Position numbers and translations under genes: made by a program. From Syntrophomonadaceae bacterium (GTDB lineage: Bacteria > Bacillota_D > Dethiobacteria > DTU022): DNA of 27,037 nt. Under the pieces are notes generated by a model. The model saw nothing but the letters and a program-made list of their open reading frames with translations. It searched no databases and was not told the origin of the DNA. Shown here one piece after another: positions 24,668 to 27,037 of this stretch. Position 1 is the stretch's first letter; every line of letters begins with the position of its first letter. Where the stretch lies: positions 1-27,037 of the forward strand of contig PUNU01000284.1 of NCBI GenBank assembly GCA_003551865.1, written 5' to 3'.

Positions 24668-24673
24668 TATAAT
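24668..24673 (+). promoter_or_regulatory. Possible -10 box for the E1 gene pair
   Basis: A perfect TATAAT at 24668-24673, about 100 bp ahead of the E1 alpha ATG. No acceptable -35 hexamer at the usual distance was found, so an activator-dependent promoter or chance is possible. Confidence 0.3.
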
Positions 24674-24774
24674 GGGTCACCTGCTTTAGTTTGAAATTTT
24701 CCCATGCTTATTGGGTTTTCAAAGATCAGAAGTCAAAGCTAAGGGTAAAACAGTAAAAAGGGAGATGGCGCTTT

Positions 24775-25761
24775 ATGAGTTTGAATGAAGAAAAGAAAAT
24801 AGAGATTTTTACTACAATGAAAACAATAAGAAAGTTTGAGGAAAGGGTTGAGGGGTTGTATTTGGATGGCCTTCTTCCCGGTTTAGTACACCTCTATATT
24901 GGGCAAGAAGCAGTTGCTGCTGGAGCATGTTTTGCAATTAATAGTGATGATTATATTGTAAGTACTCACCGCGGCCATGGACATTTAATTGCCAAAGGTG
25001 GGCAATTGGATAAAATGTTTGCAGAAATATTTGGGAAAAAAACAGGCTATTGTAGAGGAAAAGGAGGATCGATGCACATTGCCGATATTAATCTCGGCAT
25101 TCTTGGTGCAAATGGAATTGTAGGGGCTGGTTTAAATATTGCAGCCGGTGCTGCTTTATCAGCGCAGTTGCTTGGAAGCAACAAAGTTGCTGTTTGCTTT
25201 TTTGGAGATGGAGCTACGAACAGGGGAACTTTTCACGAGGCTTTGAACTTGTCTTCTCTTTGGAATTTGCCGGCAATATTTGTTTGTGAAAATAATTTAT
25301 ACGGGCAGGGTACTGCTTATAGTAGGCAGACGAAAGTTGATAAAATATCCGACCGCGCTGCAGCATATAACATGGCCGGGTTAACTGTGGACGGCAACGA
25401 CGTATTCGCCGTGTATGATGCTGTCCTAAATGCAGCAAATAAAGCGCGAAACAACAAAGGACCGACTTTGATAGAGTGTAATACATATCGGTGGAAAGGA
25501 CACTTTATTGGAGATAATGGAATGAGCTACAGGGACCAGGAAGAAGTTGACAGATGGAAAAAGAAATGCCCTATATTGAAAATGCAGAAGATGTTATTGA
25601 AAGAAGGCACCTTGACTGAAAGGGCTATTGAAGAAATAGATGCATATGTTAATAACAAGGTTACACAAGCAATTGAGTATGCAAAATCTAGCCCGGAACC
25701 TGATCCCAATGAAGTATTTGAAAATGTATATACTACACATAACGAGGGATGTATGATATGA
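24775..25761 (+). CDS. E1 alpha subunit of a thiamine-diphosphate 2-oxoacid/acetoin dehydrogenase
   Basis: 328 residues, the usual size of AcoA/PdhA-type subunits. With the beta subunit encoded next it would form the alpha2-beta2 E1 enzyme that decarboxylates pyruvate or a branched 2-oxoacid, or cleaves acetoin, and passes the acyl group to lipoyl-E2. Seen: STHRGHGH, GKGGSMHI, the ThDP-binding GDGATNRGTFHEALN starting near residue 145 and ending in CENN, and the conserved TYRWKGHF near residue 240. The GKGGSMHI and GDGATNRG versions lean towards acetoin dehydrogenase, but substrate cannot be fixed. Start ATG 24775 behind AAGGGAG (24758-24764). Overlaps the beta gene by four bases. Base composition is visibly more AT-rich than the genes to the left, which suggests separate origin. 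Confidence 0.92.
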   Translation: MSLNEEKKIEIFTTMKTIRKFEERVEGLYLDGLLPGLVHLYIGQEAVAAGACFAINSDDYIVSTHRGHGHLIAKGGQLDKMFAEIFGKKTGYCRGKGGSMHIADINLGILGANGIVGAGLNIAAGAALSAQLLGSNKVAVCFFGDGATNRGTFHEALNLSSLWNLPAIFVCENNLYGQGTAYSRQTKVDKISDRAAAYNMAGLTVDGNDVFAVYDAVLNAANKARNNKGPTLIECNTYRWKGHFIGDNGMSYRDQEEVDRWKKKCPILKMQKMLLKEGTLTERAIEEIDAYVNNKVTQAIEYAKSSPEPDPNEVFENVYTTHNEGCMI

Positions 25762-26735
25762 CTCAACTAACTTATTCTCAGGCAATCAGAGAAGCTCTAA
25801 GAGAAGAAATGCTAAGGGATGACAGCGTTATTGTTATGGGAGAAGATGTGGGCGTTATGAACGGCGCGCACGGTGCCACCAGGGGACTTTTAGATGAATT
25901 TTCTGAAAAACGCGTCAGAGATATGCCCATTTCCGAAACTGCTATTATTGGCACTGCAATCGGAGCGGCGATGACCGGTATGCGACCTGTAGCAGAGATC
26001 ATGTCCATGGATTTTATAACGTGCTGTATGGATGAACTTGTCAACCAGGCCGCAAAAATGAAATATATGACCGGGGGGCAAGCCAAATTACCACTAACTG
26101 TTAGGATGCCTTTTGGCGCCGGTTTTTCTGCAGCAGCACAACATTCACAATCATTGGAAGCCTGGTTTACGCATACGCCTGGTTTGAAAGTTGTTATGCC
26201 TTCGAATCCTCATGATGCTAAAGGGCTGCTTAAAACATCAATTAGGGACGACGATCCAGTCATATTCCTTGAACACAAAGCTCTTTATGATTCTATAAAA
26301 GAAGATTTGCCTGCAGGCGAGCATTTAGTACCCCTTGGGAAGGCAGATATAAAAAAGGAAGGCAATGATGTGACAGTGATTGCCACTTCTATGATGGTTC
26401 ATAAAGCTTTGATTGCCGATAAGAAGTTGGAAATAGAAGGGATTAGTGTTGAGGTGATTGATCTCCGTTGTCTAGTCCCAATTGATAAGGATGTAATTAT
26501 AAACTCAGTCAAAAAAACAGGCAAAGTTATTATTGTGGAAGAAGCTGTAAAAAGAAGTGGATATAGTGCTAATATAGCCGCAATGATTGTAGAAGAGGCT
26601 TTTGATTGCCTGGATGCACCGGTAATACGAATTGGTGCAGCAAATACACCGGCTCCATTCAATCCTAATTTAGAAGCACGCTACCTCCCTGACGAAGAAG
26701 ATATTTATCAAAAGATCAAAAACCTTAGCACTTGA
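25758..26735 (+). CDS. E1 beta subunit of a thiamine-diphosphate 2-oxoacid/acetoin dehydrogenase
   Basis: 325 residues, normal for AcoB/PdhB. Partner of the E1 alpha subunit; it contributes to the active site and carries the transketolase C-terminal domain. Seen: GEDVG near residue 30, FITCCMDELVNQAAKMKYMTGG, PFGAGFSAAAQHSQSLEAW with the conserved His, HTPGLKVVMPSNPHDAKGLL, and the C-terminal IDLRCLVPIDKDVI and EEAVKRSGYSANIA. ATG 25758 was chosen over the in-frame ATG 25749, because it makes the common ATGA overlap and lies 9 nt behind GAGGGA. Same AT-rich composition as the alpha gene. No E2, E3 or lipoate genes follow within the remaining 300 bp, so the pair may use subunits encoded elsewhere. 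Confidence 0.92.
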   Translation: MTQLTYSQAIREALREEMLRDDSVIVMGEDVGVMNGAHGATRGLLDEFSEKRVRDMPISETAIIGTAIGAAMTGMRPVAEIMSMDFITCCMDELVNQAAKMKYMTGGQAKLPLTVRMPFGAGFSAAAQHSQSLEAWFTHTPGLKVVMPSNPHDAKGLLKTSIRDDDPVIFLEHKALYDSIKEDLPAGEHLVPLGKADIKKEGNDVTVIATSMMVHKALIADKKLEIEGISVEVIDLRCLVPIDKDVIINSVKKTGKVIIVEEAVKRSGYSANIAAMIVEEAFDCLDAPVIRIGAANTPAPFNPNLEARYLPDEEDIYQKIKNLST

Positions 26736-27037
26736 ATCACCTGGCAGGAAGACGGCGTACCTGCTACGTTTAATTGAATGTACAGGCAACTAAATCCTTT
26801 TGTAATTGTGGAGTCTTCTTCATGATGCTTTTTTGTAAAGCTGTGCTTTTCTCCATGATATAGGAGAAGGGCAAAGCTCTTGAAGTATAGACAACCTAAG
26901 GTTAAATAAGGATGTAGCAAGTACCCCGTCCCCCTGCTACTTACTTATTAGGTTCACTGTTGTGCATAGTATCAAGAGGGTTTGAAGTCCGGGAAGACCT
27001 GTAAGGCGATGTTTTGCTTTAATTCTTAAGTACCCGG
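26736..27037. other. Non-coding end of the window with a long imperfect hairpin
   Basis: About 300 bp without a supported gene. A 16-bp stem with one mismatch and two G-U pairs is formed by 26839-26854 and 26863-26878 (AGCT at both outer ends, TTCTCC/GGAGAA at the inside) with the 8-nt loop ATGATATA. It could end the E1 transcript, though no T run follows. The fourth solitary hairpin repeat lies at 26914-26940. Confidence 0.45.
26914..26940 (+). repeat. Solitary GTAGCAG hairpin repeat, copy 4 of 4, with extended arms
   Basis: Left arm GTAGCA(A), loop with ACCCCGTCCCC, right arm CTGCTAC. Beyond a 3-nt internal loop on each side, AATAAG (26905-26910) pairs with CTTATT (26944-26949), so the stem continues into locus-specific flanks. 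Confidence 0.85.

Noticed and set aside
584..26940. CRISPR array made of the short GTAGCAG/GGGGACGGGG repeats
   Set aside because: Copies are kilobases apart, with no regular spacers and no cas genes in the window.

Overview
The window looks like chromosomal DNA from an anaerobic Gram-positive bacterium, most likely of the Clostridia/Peptococcaceae type. This is inference. It rests on strong AGGAGG-type ribosome binding sites, an AddAB-type helicase-nuclease pair with an iron-sulfur cysteine pattern, a glycyl-radical enzyme with its activase, an RQC-minor-1-type DNA-binding protein, and many short GGGGACGGGG repeats of a kind I associate with that group. No rRNA, tRNA, CRISPR array, transposase, integrase or phage gene was recognised.

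Layout. 1-567 is the 3' part of a glutamine amidotransferase. 571-1959 holds two 220-bp non-coding inverted-repeat elements (584-803 and 1740-1959) in the same orientation, enclosing a two-gene module (a DUF5674-like protein and a small helical protein) with its own promoter. 1971-8734 is an addB-addA-like operon in which both nuclease sites seem to be lost. 9199-10107 is a cysteine-synthase-family gene, followed by gene debris. 10503-14465 (minus strand) is a three-gene operon read from one good promoter: SCP2-like small protein, glycyl-radical enzyme of unknown substrate, radical-SAM activase. 15059-16670 is an asparagine synthetase whose start lacks ATG, and it converges on tex (16667-18823, minus). 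A divergent region with a perfect 14-bp palindrome leads into an iron-sulfur flavoprotein-like gene (19054-19764). 19977-22616 encodes a rifampin-phosphotransferase/PEP-synthase-like enzyme with a terminator. 23001-23486 (minus) is an orphan HepT-like protein with a degenerate active site. 23925-24501 is an RQC-minor-1-like gene with a frameshift in a run of six C, behind a foldable leader. 24775-26735 is a visibly AT-richer pair of E1 alpha and beta subunits of a 2-oxoacid/acetoin dehydrogenase, without E2 or E3 in view.

The unifying non-coding feature is a hairpin family. The 13-nt loop (xxACCCCGTCCCC) is nearly invariant, while the paired arms occur in two unrelated versions: TGTCAA/TTGACA at the tips of the 220-bp elements, and GTAGCAG/CTGCTAC at four solitary sites (10462, 14970, 24601, 26914). 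The two 220-bp copies differ at 20 positions with no indels, and 19 of these are transitions. The best candidates for something undescribed are this repeat family with its gene module, the SCP2/glycyl-radical operon, and the apparently nuclease-less AddAB pair.
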